A stretch of 64,000 nucleotides of DNA, from assembly GCA_014529385.2 (NCBI GenBank), contig CM043966.1, forward strand, positions 110,936,468 through 111,000,467. Reading direction: 5' to 3'. Numbering within the stretch: the stretch's first letter is position 1; the number at the start of each line of letters is the position of its first letter. The notes below the pieces were generated by a model. That model searched no databases. It was not told the origin of the DNA and was given only the letters and a program-made list of their open reading frames with translations. Position numbers and translations under genes: made by a program. Below, piece after piece: positions 20,703 through 32,698 of this stretch. This stretch comes from Adiantum capillus-veneris. Its lineage: Eukaryota; Streptophyta; Polypodiopsida; Polypodiales; Pteridaceae.

Positions 20703-22997
20703 ATGGTTAGCAAAGTGGAGAAGCTATATGCTGAAATGAAAGAGCTTGAAGAAAGATGCAAATGGCTTGAAGAAGAAGACCGGATTCAAAAAGCGATTGA
20801 AAGCGCTATGCAATCCGTATATAATGAGCTTAATATATTCGAAGGCTATGATCCAGAAGGATATCTTGAGTGCTATGTGATAGAGATGAGGCTTCAAGGA
20901 ATTCCAGAAGCTCGGATGATTTCAGCATTTGTTGAACTTGTGAGTGATGATTTCAAGCACCAAGTTCAAGACTATGCAAGTGTATATGCAAGCAACTGGG
21001 GTGCGTTTTCTATAGCTATAACACAGGTATGCTTGGAACATCAAGACCACGAGATGGAGCAGAGTGGAAGTGGATGTGACCAGCTTGAGTTGGTGTCTCC
21101 TGTAATCCATGCAAGTGTCAACACATCCATACAGGCCAATTTAGAAGCAGTAATAGATGCATATCTTTTGCAAGATGCAAATTTATTGTATGTAGATGAA
21201 GCAGACATAGTGCAAGCTATTTATGCACGTTTGGGTCTTGTAACCTTTTTATCTCAAGATAATGACTTTCATGATGCTATCCAAGCACCTGAAACGGCTC
21301 AAAGCGACTTAGAGGATGATGCAAACTCGTCGGCTATGATAGATGATTTGGAAGCTCCTTTTGATTCGTTTGAAGATGCACATTAGTGTATATACAAGGA
21401 TGAGGATGCTATGGTTTTGACAGAGGATGTGAAGGGAAAACAGGTGGAAGATGGCTATATTAGTGATGTGCTACAATCTACTTTTGAGTTGATCCAGGAA
21501 CTTCTACCAAGTTTAGAAGAGCCTGATGCCTATACTGAAGACATATACCAGGATGAAGAAGCCATTATGGATATGCCTAGCTGCAAAAGTGCTAATTTAG
21601 AGGGGGTGACATAAAATCTCTTCCTTTGTGAGTATAGCTCTGCTAGTAGCATTGTGGATTGTGAAGTACCTCAGTTAGAGGAGGTGGAAGAAGAGGAGTG
21701 CATTGACAGAGTAATATGTATGTCTTGTATATATGGAGTAGCAGATGTAATGCAGATGACTCATGAAATTGTGCCTTATTTAGAGCTAGATGCAGCAAGC
21801 TTTCACAATTCCATGGTAGAGGAAGGAATGATAGATGCAGATTCCCTGCATGAGGATTGGGGTTCTGCAGATGAAGCTATGAATCTTCAAGATTCACAAA
21901 TCAAAGATAGAAAAGTGTTTGGTTATGCTATACAGGTTGAAGTGACATTAGAGGATAGAGTAGAAGAGCAAGAAACCTCTTCGGATATGGTCTGTGATGG
22001 GGGTGATATTTCTTATCTGTGTGAAGATGCAAATAAATATGCTTGCCATAAAGTGCCTACTATACAGGGTTCTAAGAAATTCGGTTGCGTGCAGGTATGC
22101 AAACGATATCTGAGGCATAAAAGGGATTTAGGTCTTGTGTCACAGGGTATAAATTGCAAGCAGGTTTGTGAGCATCTATCTGCTATGGATAGGAAGGGTA
22201 TACATGCTAGCTCTATGCTGACACTAGAGTCATGTAATGAAGAAGGGTTCTCCCTAGATGAGTGGAGACATGATTCAGTTGAAGATAATTTAGCGATGAG
22301 TCAAAAAGGAAGAAGGGGTGAAGATATTGTGTTAGAGACTAACTCCAAGGAGGTTTTTGAGCAGTCGGTTACAAGTGACCCGGAGCATACCTACCAGGAT
22401 GATTTGGAAAGGGAATTAGACACCATATTTGAGAGGTATGCAAAGTTTTATGCTATAAAGCTGGAGAGGTATTTGGTAAAAGGTGAGAGAATTGATGAGA
22501 GGTTTACCATGCACATTTCTGAGGTTTCTCTCGATGTTGAGAAAGGCTATCTAGAGGATTCTTTTGAGAATGAAGATGCAGATTCAGACTTCTATGCGAA
22601 AGAGGTACATATGGATTTACAGGTTGGTGAGAAGGTTGAAGTGCAGTTTCAAAAATCTTTCAAGTATATTACAGGAAGCCTGTAAGTGTTTTTTGAAGAG
22701 GAGGATGAGGAACTTATGTCTCTACGTCATGAAGATTTTGCGCATAATGGAGATATGTTACGGATGTTTTGGAGACAGATGTATATAACAATTCCTTCTG
22801 ATCTGAGAGCAATTAAAATATGCGGAGAATCTCAATGCTTAGTACAATACAAGTTTTTGAGTTACCCATATGATCGTGGAGGAGGTCATGGGATGATAGG
22901 GGATACAATTGCTTTCACAAGTTACCATGAGGTTGGCACATGCCGGAGGATGTGCAGGTTTAGAGGGGGTGGATGCCGTGCTGTGACACGTACATAG
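20703..22997 (+). pseudogene. array 1 internal ORF, copy B: long acidic frame with gag-like N-terminus
   Basis: A single frame of about 765 codons fills the whole internal region and ends inside the next LTR. It is interrupted by only three stops (TAG 21384, TAA 21612, TAA 22683), all shared with copy A. The first 227 codons have a charged heptad-like start (MKELEERCKWLEEEDRIQKA) and helices around YDPEGYLECYVIEMRLQGIPEARMISAFVEL, which recall the N-terminal capsid part of retrotransposon Gag; this is a weak inference. The rest is strongly acidic, with Cys-containing stretches (VICMSCIYGV, FGCVQVCKRY). There is no CCHC knuckle and no enzymatic motif. CTGTAAGTG at 22681 looks like a splice donor, so some stops might be removed by splicing. 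Confidence 0.6.
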
Positions 22998-24145
22998 TGG
23001 GAATGCATGCTACAAGAGTTATCTTGTATTTTTTTAGATACATAATTATATTTACTATAGTGTATATATGCATATTTAAGTATAATAATAAGCCTTCTAT
23101 CTCATCCTATTATTTTTCTCAAGGGTAACATATCCTTACTTTACCAGTAGAAAATACTATGGGAAAAGCATCAATAGCTCCGTCTCTTTAACTTGGGGCA
23201 AAAAGCATTGATTCTTTATTTCTACTATTTCATTATCGTCTCACACCCTTTCTAGATCCTATATCTAGGGTAAACTCCAATAAATATATATATTCTATGT
23301 ATTTTTTATACTTTTCTTATATTTCTTTTTAAATAGCTACTAGGAGAGAATAAAATTCTAATGGGACACTAGGTGGCATGATTTCAAAGATACACTTATT
23401 TTAATGCATTATTGCAAGAATGATTACAAAACTTTGTCAAGATACAATGTCATTCTTTCATATGGCATGAGGTGTCCTTTGGAATTAAATGAAAGTCTAG
23501 GCTAAGGAGACCACATGAAGACTTTTGGTGCCATAAATGGACCCTATTTTGATGATTTTTTTACACAAGGGTTCCATTTGAATTGGAAAACGATTTTAAA
23601 ATGAAAATCGTAGCTAATGAGCTGAAGTTTTTGCCCATATTTTTACTTTTTTATTTGGAGCCACGGTTGAGAAGATATGATCAAAATACTGGACCCCAGT
23701 CTGCCCACATCATGCAGGGGCAGCTCATTTCCAACTTTTCCAATTCCTGTTCACACTGGCTCCTCTCTTCTTGTGTAAACCCTTGGGGGTTCCCTTCACC
23801 TATAAAAGGGGACCTCTTCTTCCTTGGAAGGAACTCAAGCATTCAAGCCATTGATGAGAGGAATTCTTGAGGGAGTGAGTAGTAATGCCTAATTGTACTT
23901 AGCCCCATTAACATAAGCCCAAGCCTACACTTTCTCCTAGAGGAAGACTAGCCATTCTTGTACGCTATCCTTGGAAGATCAACTCTAATCAAAGAAGGTG
24001 TTGTACTTGGCGTATCAATCAAAGTGGAGTGCTCCCCTCTTCTTTTCTCTCCATCAACAATGGTGCCGAAGGGTTTGTCAAGTAAGATGTGTTCTACATT
24101 GATGTTTTCTTGATTTCTTATTGTTTACTTTTTCATCTCTAATCC

Positions 24146-24215
<70 letters not shown>

Positions 24216-25039
24216 ATCTCATCTCCTTAACCAAATCTATCTTTCTCACTCTTAGTAATTCATCCTCTCTACAAATTTTAGTTTCTCTTTGCTACAGGTA
24301 CATCTCTCCCCGCAGTATCCTTATTGTCTACGGGCAAGAATAGGGCTTGGGAGGGAAAATTCTCATCTCTTCACTTCTCTCATATCTACATTTCTCACAT
24401 ACTATCCTAGATGAATAACCCACATGATGATCATTTCTATCGCTTTCACTCTGTACAATCTATTAGAATTAACGTATGGATTAGCCATAAAATACACTTT
24501 CAACAACATATAGTGTTTCTCTTTGGCCCTGAAAGGCTCAATGAAATACTTCTTTCACCGGATCCCATCATACTACCTCTCATAGACTATAATTTTTCTT
24601 TTGATGTAAGCGTAGTTATCTTGCTATGAACGAAGAGGATTTGTACACACAATTAATCCCAATCACTAGACAAAATATATATTTTATGGTAAGCACAAAA
24701 CTACAATTCCAAAGAACAATTCGTAGCCTATTTGGTTAGCCAAGATTGAATGTCATTAACTCATCCATTAACCCTTTCATATTACCCATGATACGATATG
24801 ACCATAGCCTTGATGTTTTCATCTTCGTATTGTTTTGACATTCTCTTTTGCGTTCTCTCTTTGTGTGTGTGAATGCAAGAGAGAAAGAGCGAGTCTTCTT
24901 TGATTGCACTTCTTTCCAAACCCTAGTCTTCATGGCATCTATGGTTTAATTCCATCAGATAGTTTTTGTTGGGTTCTCTCACAAACTCTCACAGCCATAA
25001 GCCCGGTGCTTTTCTGGCAAGACCGTTAATTTCTCGACA
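22974..25039 (+). mobile_element. array 1 LTR C (complete, 2066 bp)
   Basis: It begins TGCCGTGCTGTGACACG after the purine tract GTTTAGAGGGGGTGGA and ends TTCTCGACA. The next bases, GCGTAAACAGAGAG, are gypsy-2 LTR sequence (compare GCGTAAACAAAGAG at 34807), so the element inserted within that LTR. A long (AT)n tract at about 24150-24208 makes it longer than copy B. Confidence 0.88.
24411..24629 (+). CDS. small leader ORF-72 (LTR C copy)
   Basis: An open copy of the 72-codon leader ORF, with ISHKIHFQQHI in place of ISRKIHFQQRI of copy A. The ATGA overlap with ORF-70 is kept at 24626-24629, but ORF-70 here is cut by a TAG. Confidence 0.55.
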   Translation: MNNPHDDHFYRFHSVQSIRINVWISHKIHFQQHIVFLFGPERLNEILLSPDPIILPLIDYNFSFDVSVVILL

Positions 25040-25043
25040 GCGT

Positions 25044-25140
<97 letters not shown>

Positions 25141-27518
25141 GCTGCTTTGAAATGTATCGGCAGTGAGATCAAGCAAACACAATTATGAAAGAAAGAGAGA
25201 GAAGGGGGAGGGGGTGCTTGTTGCATTAATACCTTCTTACAAATCATTCATGACCAATCAAAGTGAGATTAATATTTGTTCAACATAGCTTGAGTAAATT
25301 ACACCACAATACATGACAAGAAAAGCCACCCCAATCACTGTCTTAAGGCCAGGGGAGTCCTCTCCACCCTGTCACCCTCTTACAAAATGTGGGATTTATG
25401 GCTAAATTGATGACAACACCCAGAGACAAGCTATCAAGAACTAAAAAAAAAACACCAAGACACTTACACATCATTGTTGTCCATTACATCACCTTGGAAG
25501 AGAGACAAAGTATCCAAGCTTAGTCCAAATCCACCCTCCTTGATTCAGCAAATGTTGGGCTTACATTAGTAGGATAAATGATAGATTTCCTACTCTCAAT
25601 TGAATGATCACTCTCTCTTACAATGGCATAGAGTTCCCTTGCTAATCACCCCTAATACAACACATGCATATGCATAAGACAATGAGCTTCCACTCAAGAG
25701 ATCCTTCTAGAGAGGTGGAGCTTGGCTTCTCAAGCTATATCATAGTGCTCTTGTTTATGGCTCCCCCTTTTGTGCTAGATAGCTACACCCTCCTTTTATA
25801 GCAATTTTGAGGGCTAGGGTTACTTCTCTAACCATGGTTCGGTTAGATTTTCAGCACTTATCTAATTTATTTTGCTTGGAATTATCAAGAAGTTGGTGTG
25901 GATAGATGAAGAAGAGACGGAGGAGAGAAGTGGAGGTGATAGGACTTTTCATAGTAGGTTAGTGTTAGTAAATTAGTAGAGTTAGTATTTTTATTGATTT
26001 ACAAATGGAACTGGATATTTACAATCGGAGTATCCAAGTAGGATACAAATAAGGAAGAAAAAACTCTTAATACGTAAGAAAATATGGATTTCTTACAATG
26101 TTGATGCTCCAAGTTTCTTGAGTAGGGCCAATTTTGACGCTTGTTGAGGGTCCACTAGCTTTGACGGTACGTTTTTTCTCCACTCTTGACCTTCCTTGGG
26201 AGCCAAGGTAAGTGAACACGAGTAATCAATCACCATGATGTTGTCTTTCAAGAGAAGAGGCTGAATTTTGTGGTTTTTTGATAGAAATGGGTAATATGGA
26301 TGAGGAAAAATGAGACTAGGTGGTCAATTTTGGAATGGAAGTGTGTGTAGTAGACATGATTTCACCATGGTTTCTCTTATTCTTCAAGGTTGAGAAGAAG
26401 GTGAGTAGGGTGCAGAGAGGAGTGGTGAGAGAGGTGGGGATGATGATTGGAGAAGTGTGTGTGAAAGAGGAAAATGATAAAGTGGAAGAGGAAGTGTGGT
26501 TGCATAGCATGGGCAAACTGGGGTCCACCAATAAAATCATAGCTCACAGCTCGTAGCTCAAAAAAATATGAAAAAAATTAAGGTGAAAGTTCAGCCCACG
26601 AGATATAACTTTCGGTTGTATCAGCTTTTCAAATTCAGGGAGCATGTGATCTTTAGAAATTCAGCAATACCGACTGTATTTTTCCACTGCACAAAGTCCT
26701 TGTGAGGTCCTTCTTTCGATGATTCTTTTGAATACCTCCAAGAGTGAGCCTCCCATGGTGCATGCATGCATTCCACATACCCTTGACCTTATTTGGTAGG
26801 TCTATAATTGACGATATTGTTGAGATCATGATATAAGTGAATAGTACAACTAAGAAAATCAATTATTGAGGGGTTTAAAAAAATATGTACATGTCAAATA
26901 TAATAATATAGGTGGAAAAAATATAAAGGGTCAAAATAAATCTCTCTCATTATAAGTCTACCATAAAAAGATGAATATTTTTGGTGTTCTAATTTATGAG
27001 AGTAATAGAGAATAGATATCAGAAGGGAAAAAATCACAATAGTGAAAAAATATACACATAAATAAAACTAGTTTTTTTGGATTTTTGTTGGAATGGATTT
27101 ACACAAAAAATAAGAGAAGCTTGCATGAAATTATTTTTATATGGAATAAAGAGTATGCAAAATGGTAAGAGAAAATATGGTAATGGTGAGTCAATGTACA
27201 TAGCATAAATAACACACCATAGGTAGAAATATTTAATTAAATACCAAAATAATTATGGAAAATCCTTTTATTTAGGCCCTATATACAATGAAATATTTAC
27301 ACACAAATGGGCCATAATATAGCTATAATTTTTTATTTTTCTGGATCAACTAGCCTAGACTAGCTAATTGAAGGTTTTTAAGAAGATATGGGAAAAGTCC
27401 GTAACTCACACACGCCTATGTACAGTGAAATGGTAGGGATAACCAAAATGTTTGAGTGATTTGATAGGGTGAGGTAGCTTACTATGGTAATTATGGAAAG
27501 CCAAAAAAACGGCTATGA
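25040..27518 (-). mobile_element. gypsy-2 3' LTR (outer end replaced by array 1)
   Basis: Collinear with 34627-37275 and, reversed, with 2425-5119. The inner border next to the PPT complement TTAGCCCTCCCCC is at 27518 (TCATAG on the minus strand, where the other copies read TGATAG). The outer ~180 bp are missing because array 1 joins at 25039. It begins with a (GA)n run of about 90 bp. Confidence 0.88.
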
Positions 27519-27672
27519 TTAGCCCTCCCCCAGGATGATGGTATATTCATGTACCATCATAGAGCATCTTTTCCAAAGAGAGTGCTTCAGAGTCCTTGAC
27601 GAGATCTTCATTGTTTGGCCCCTCGGAATTTTGGCTGGAGTTATACTCATGCTTCATGTAACAATAATTACA

Positions 27673-28938
27673 TTAGACAGCTGCCCTTTGACAGATCTTT
27701 GGTAGATCCTTTGGTAGAAGGCGACTCAAATAGGGCTTCAAGCGATAACCATTTACCTTCCTAGATTTCTCTTTCCCATTCAAGTCCATAAGTTGATAGT
27801 AACTTGAATTGAAAGCCTTCTTAACTATGTATGTCCCCTGCCATCTAGTTTCAAACTTGGCATCAAAACGATTATCGAGTCGATTGTCATACCTTAGCAT
27901 AAGATCTCCTTCATTGATGCCTTTGTCCTTCAGTTTCTTGTCAAGATTTTCCTTCGTCTGTGTGTCTTTCCTCTTGTAGCACTCGTATGCTGCTTCTCTT
28001 TTCCACTCAAGCTCAGCTAAGGTAAGAAGTCGATCCATCCATGCTTCTTGATCATCTTGTGCTGCTTTGCCATGAAGTCGCATTGTTGGAATGTTGAGCT
28101 CAATTGGTTGTAAAGCCTCTTGACCATAGACCAAGTGAAATGGTGTGAACTCCGTGGCTTCCCTATATGTGGTTCGATACGCCCACAAGGCACCATCCAA
28201 GAAGTCATCCCACAACTTTGTCGTGTCTTTCACCATCTTTCTAATGATGCCTGCAATGACACCATTAGCTTTTTCTACCAAACCATTTGATTGGGAATAG
28301 TAGGGTGTACTATGACGATGTAGAATGTGAAGTTCTTCACAGACTTCTGTGAGCAAGCCCTTTCTAAACCACGGACCATTATCAGAAACAATCTCGAAAG
28401 GTGTGCCAAATCTACAACAAATGTGAGTGTAGACAAATTTGCTCACTGTCCTCTCATTTATCTTTGCCACACTTTGTGGTTCCACCCACCTAGTCATATA
28501 GTCTACAGCCACTAGAATGTAGAGTTTACCATTTTTTGTCCTAGGCAGAGGACCCATAGCATCAATGCCCCACTTTTCAAAGGGTCCATTTGCAAGCACG
28601 ATTTGCCGTGGACCATAAAACAATCTTCTATTCCCATTTACCTAACAATTGTGACAACTTTTACACCAATGTTGGACATCCACATGCAGACTTGGCCAAA
28701 CATATCTGGCAAGAAAAATCTTCTTCACAGTTAACTCTTGGGCAAAATGACCACAACATGCCTCTTCATGCAAACCTTTTAGAATGTCTGGAATCTCCTT
28801 GATAGTTGGTACTCTTCTGCACACTTGATCCTTCCCTCTTTGATAGAGGGATACTTCTAGGAAGAGATACTCGCTTGCCTTCTTCATGAATCTCCTCTTC
28901 TGAGCCTTCGTGAAGTCTTGTGGAAACTCACGCTCCAA
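27673..28938 (-). pseudogene. gypsy-2 integrase, broken
   Basis: The zinc finger part (28642-28938) ends HWCKSCHNC and is cut by a stop; the core (27673-28623) keeps GIDAMG, SDNGPWF and NGLVEKANG, i.e. the D, D and E. The GPY/F module reads RWQGTYIV, with Pro changed to Thr compared with gypsy-1. It closely matches gypsy-1 over its whole length. Confidence 0.9.
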
Positions 28939-28941
28939 AAT

Positions 28942-29855
28942 TTAGCTAATAATGGGAGTCAATGACTCCAATCCTTGGTATCTCGGTTGCTTGACAGTTG
29001 CTGCCACCATGATGACCTGCACTTCTTTCTCAACACATGTAACTACTTGCTGTGCATGTAAATCCGCATCTTCATTCTGTTTCCTAGGAATATGATATAG
29101 CTGCACTTCTTCAAATTGATTAAACAATCTACGAATGGCATGAACTTTTGTCCTTAGGCTTGCATTCTTGCATGCCCAAATGCCTAAAATTTGCTTCACG
29201 ATGAAAAGTGCATCCCCTTTTACCATGAGACGTTGTATACCTTGGCCAATGCATATCTTTAAACCATGAAGTAGTGTGTCATATTCTGCTTCATTGTTGC
29301 TAGTTGAACCTGGTACTTTGACCTTCTCTTTCATGACTACCTCTCCACTTGGGTTGAGCAATACTAGCCCTCCCCTTGCTTTTCCTGTGGCTCGTCAAAA
29401 AGCTCCATCAAAGAACAAGGTAAAAGCATCAAAAATACTTTTAGGTGGTGGCAATGGTAGGGTCTTTACCTTAGGCACCTTAATTTCCTTCTCATGTACC
29501 TTATAAGTGAGAATCCCTGCCAATTGTGCACGCACACTATCTTCTACCATGAAAGAGTATTGAAACTCTTGCAATTCCATAATCCACTTCGAGATCCTAG
29601 TACTAAAATTCATTTGAGAATTACAAAAGGTTTTGGTAGAAAGTAGGATCTAAACTTTCTCACTGCAAACATGAGAGAAAGCATCATGAGTTCTGCCTCC
29701 GTGTAGCTTCTTTCTAAAGACTTCATGACCCAACTAGCAAAGTAGATGGGTCGCATCTTGGTACTGTGGGGATCTTGTTGTAATAAAATTGCACCAATCA
29801 TTTCCTTTCCAACACTAGAGCTAACAAAGAATGTGTACTCCCAACAAGGAGGCAT
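28942..29855 (-). pseudogene. gypsy-2 RNase H domains, broken
   Basis: The RT-linked RNase H (29610-29855: MRPIYFASWVMKSLERSYTE, one copy only) and the second RNase H (28942-29361: NNEAEYDTL, GDALF, NEDADLHA) are present. A ~30 bp deletion near 29610 removes the stretch that in gypsy-1 reads AENLFPWVS, and stops near 29395 and 29361 split the frame. Confidence 0.88.
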
Positions 29856-29867
29856 GAGTGTTGGTAG

Positions 29868-30648
29868 CTATGATAAAATGACTTTAATATTATAAAAATA
29901 CTCTTCAAGATCATCAGACCATGCAAATTCTACTTGTTGTGTCAACTTTTGCAAAGGGTGAAGTAACTCCGAGGCTAAGTGAATGAAGCGTGACATATAC
30001 TTCACCTTTTGAATGAACGAGATGACCTCTTTGAGATTCTTGGGTGATGGGAGCTCAATAAGAGCCTTTGCCTTTGAAGGGTCCACCTCAATGCCTTTAT
30101 AGGAAACCTTGTGACCAAGCAAGATCACTTCATCCTCACCTATGTGACACTTGTCGGGGTTGAGTTGACCTCCCATGTCGTAGAGCTTCTTTAAACCTTC
30201 TTCTACCCTTTGTAGATGCAATGATTTTGAGCTATAAATGCAGAAATCATCAATGAACACCCTGATTGACTTTCCAAAGAATGCTTGAAACACCATGTTC
30301 ATGAAACGTTGGAAAGTTGTAGGATCATTTGTCAGGAAAAATGGCATAACTCTAAAAGCATAGCAACCCCAAGGAGTGATGAAGGTTGTTTTTAACTGAT
30401 CTTCCAATGTGATACCTATTTGAAAGTAACCTGAGTAGCCATCACACACAGTGTACTTCTCATGACCAGCTACCTCATTTAGTATCTCATCCTGAAATGG
30501 GAGGGGAAAGTGATCTCTTTTTGTTGCCTCATTGAGTGGACGGTAATCCACACACACCCTCCACTTGCCATTTTTTTTAGGAGTGACAACAACGGGAGAG
30601 ACCCACTCTGAATTCTCCACTGGATAAATGAAACCTGCTGCTAGAAGC
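29868..30648 (-). pseudogene. gypsy-2 reverse transcriptase, main part
   Basis: A Ty3/gypsy RT with FIYPVENSEWVSPVVVTPKK, DYRPLNEATKRDHFPLP, the catalytic FIDD box (RVFIDDFCIYS) and LGHKVSYKGIEVDPSKAKAL. It copies element RNA into cDNA. The N-terminal end is separated from the rest of the polyprotein by the solo LTR at 30649: KEVRKLL resumes on the far side at 32245. The remaining frame is open for 250 codons, longer than any other part of this copy. Confidence 0.9.
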
Positions 30649-32239
30649 TGTCATAATAATCAATATCTAATTCTCCTAAATGATTTTCTCATATTAAACT
30701 GATCATTTAATGTGGGGAAGTGCCAGGGGAGAAAAGGCTAGAATATTGGTTAAGCTAGCAGACCGGCCACAGTAGGGATCCAAAAGAGGGAAAATAGGGA
30801 TCCAAAGGGGGGGCCATCTGCAAAAGAGCCCTGTGCAACAATGGGCTAAAAAGACCCCAAGGTTCAACCCATTAAGACTTCCAAAATGCTAAGGTTCCAA
30901 AATTCAAAGGTTGTGTCCAAAGGGTTAAAGCTTAGGGGGAATTGGATGCTTTGTGTGCTCTCCAAAGTCAACACATATCCCTACATGGGAGGGGGCGAGC
31001 CCTTCTTCTAGGGGATGAGAGAGAAAGCCACACACACACACACAGACTCCCTTTACACAAAGGGAATGAGGGACACATGTCAGCTCCCTAGGCCAGATGC
31101 CCACAAGGTGTGCCCAGTTTCTATTGGATGACCCTTGAAGTGGACCAATGAGAATTAAGCTAGAGTAAATCTAGTTTAATTAATTTAAAAACATTTAATA
31201 AAAGAAACCAATGAGAATTAAGTCTCCTAGAAGACTATTGGGCAGTCTCACAAGGGGTCCAATGAGCATTCAGGAGCCCAATGGCCAGTGCCTGATTCCT
31301 ATTGGCCAGGAGGCAAAGGGGTCCAATGAGAGTTTAGTTTATTTATTTAATTACCTAAAGCTCTCACAAAAGGGGAAAGGGGGACACATGTCAGAAGGCT
31401 ATCACTTATGCTGCTTAATGGTCATTGGCTTGACTTAGGGAGGGCCAATGAGGTTGGAGCAAGAGCAAATAGCAAGAGGGCTCGCCCAAGAGAGAGAGGG
31501 GGCTGATTTTTGCAAGGCATTATCACACACACACTCACAGAATATCATGTGTGAAGAAAGAGAAGACTATCTCTTCCCAAGCTTTAATGGAGAGCTCATC
31601 ACCTACTCCAAGCTTGTGAGATAGAAGCCTACATCAACACACACTTGGCATGTGGATGCAAATCCAACCAAGAGCCAAGCTTCAGTGCATGCTCATCTCC
31701 TCTACCAAGCTAATTACTAAGCTAAAGCTATGCTAATATGAGTGATTATGTGAGGAGATGTACATCTTTCTCGTAAGATACTCCTTCTTCCTCTCAATCT
31801 ACTCTCATACCCTGCTAGCTCTCACCATCTTCAAAGGTGTGTGAGGTCTTGGGTCTGAGAACGGGGATAATTAAAGTTGTGTTTTTTAAGTGTTTTGCTT
31901 AGTGCATAAAGCTTTCATCTTCATTGCACTAGCTAGTCTTAAAGGAACACAAAGAATTGTATTGTACAATGTCTCTCTTGATGGGAGAAACCATAATACA
32001 AAGCCTTTTGGAGGGGGGACCAGCTCCATGCAAATCCGGTCCTCAACTATTGTCAATAGCTTAATTTCTCTCTCTTTTGAAAGTATTGTTGATGCTATCT
32101 AACTAGGTGTTATGCTTTTTGTTGCTCCCTTCACCCAAGCACTCTTGTAATTCTCATTAGGAATCTATTCTAATGAAATGCCCACTATGTTCATGCTAAT
32201 TTCCGCTACACATAAGTTTTTAGACCATTAAATGTTACA
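30649..32239. mobile_element. solo LTR inserted in gypsy-2 RT (TSD GAAGC)
   Basis: This 1591 bp block starts TGTCATAATAATC and ends ATGTTACA, and is flanked by the 5 bp direct repeat GAAGC at 30644-30648 and 32240-32244. The host RT reading frame continues cleanly across the site. No PBS, PPT or coding region is inside, so it is a solo LTR left by LTR recombination. Internally GGGACACATGTCAG occurs twice (near 31070 and 31382) and CCAATGAG several times. Its family matches nothing else in the window; orientation is uncertain. Confidence 0.87.
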
Positions 32240-32244
32240 GAAGC

Positions 32245-32698
32245 TTTCTTACCTCCTTGAGTAAAGCCTGCTCCTTGATGACTCCTAGCCTTCGTAGCTT
32301 CTGAGCCTTAGGTTGGCCTCTCGCTTCAGTTCAATTTTGTGTTGAATAGCATCTACTCCATGCACATCGGTGTAGTCTTTAGCAAAAAGCCTAGGAAATT
32401 TCCTTAGCACACATTTGAACTCCTCTCTTTCGTCCTTTGTAAGTGTTGTAGACAACATACCTTCTAACATTTCTTCATCTTGCACATTTTCGTTCTCTTG
32501 GGAACCTACCTCTTCCAAACCTGGGCAATAGGTCTCTTGGTTGTTTGGATTAAACCTTACCCCCATGACTTCGATGGAAGACTCCTCTTCAGTAATGCTG
32601 CCGCTACTTTCTCCTTCTGAAATGCTATCGGTCCTGTCTTCCTCCGTCTCACTTTGAGATGATTCTTCATGGAGCTCCTCTTGGCGTTGCTCCTTCAT
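32245..32698 (-). pseudogene. gypsy-2 acidic linker before RT
   Basis: Starts MKEQRQEELHEESSQSETEE, a very acidic Ser-rich stretch, followed by the conserved segment found before gypsy RTs (FKCVLRKFPRLFAKDYTDV, HGVDAIQHKIELKREANLR). The ORF stops at 32285, but the related frame continues towards KEVRKLL at the solo LTR. The aspartic protease expected upstream is not seen. Confidence 0.8.

Larger units (their letters stand above)
14437..25039 (+). mobile_element. array 1: LTR-internal-LTR-internal-LTR of a non-autonomous retrotransposon
   Basis: Three copies of one LTR (A 14437-16258, B 18671-20653, C 22974-25039) alternate with two copies of one internal region (16259-18526 and 20654-22973). 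LTR ends are TGTCG (TGCCG in copy C) and CGACA, each internal region starts with a PBS-like TTTTTGGTGA(A/G)CCCGAC and ends in a purine tract (TTTAGAGGGGGTGGA). There is no protease, RT or integrase. Long LTRs (about 2 kb) with a short conserved internal region fit the LARD or TR-GAG classes. The array form is expected from unequal recombination between LTRs. The left LTR lacks about 170 bp of its 5' end; the right LTR is complete and joins gypsy-2 LTR sequence at 25040. Confidence 0.85.

Noticed and set aside
24966-25247. ORFs encoding (RE)n or (LS)n
   Set aside because: Translations of (GA)n/(TC)n microsatellites in the gypsy LTR; the same holds at 4677-5061, 12814-13175, 34609-34998 and 43194-43657.
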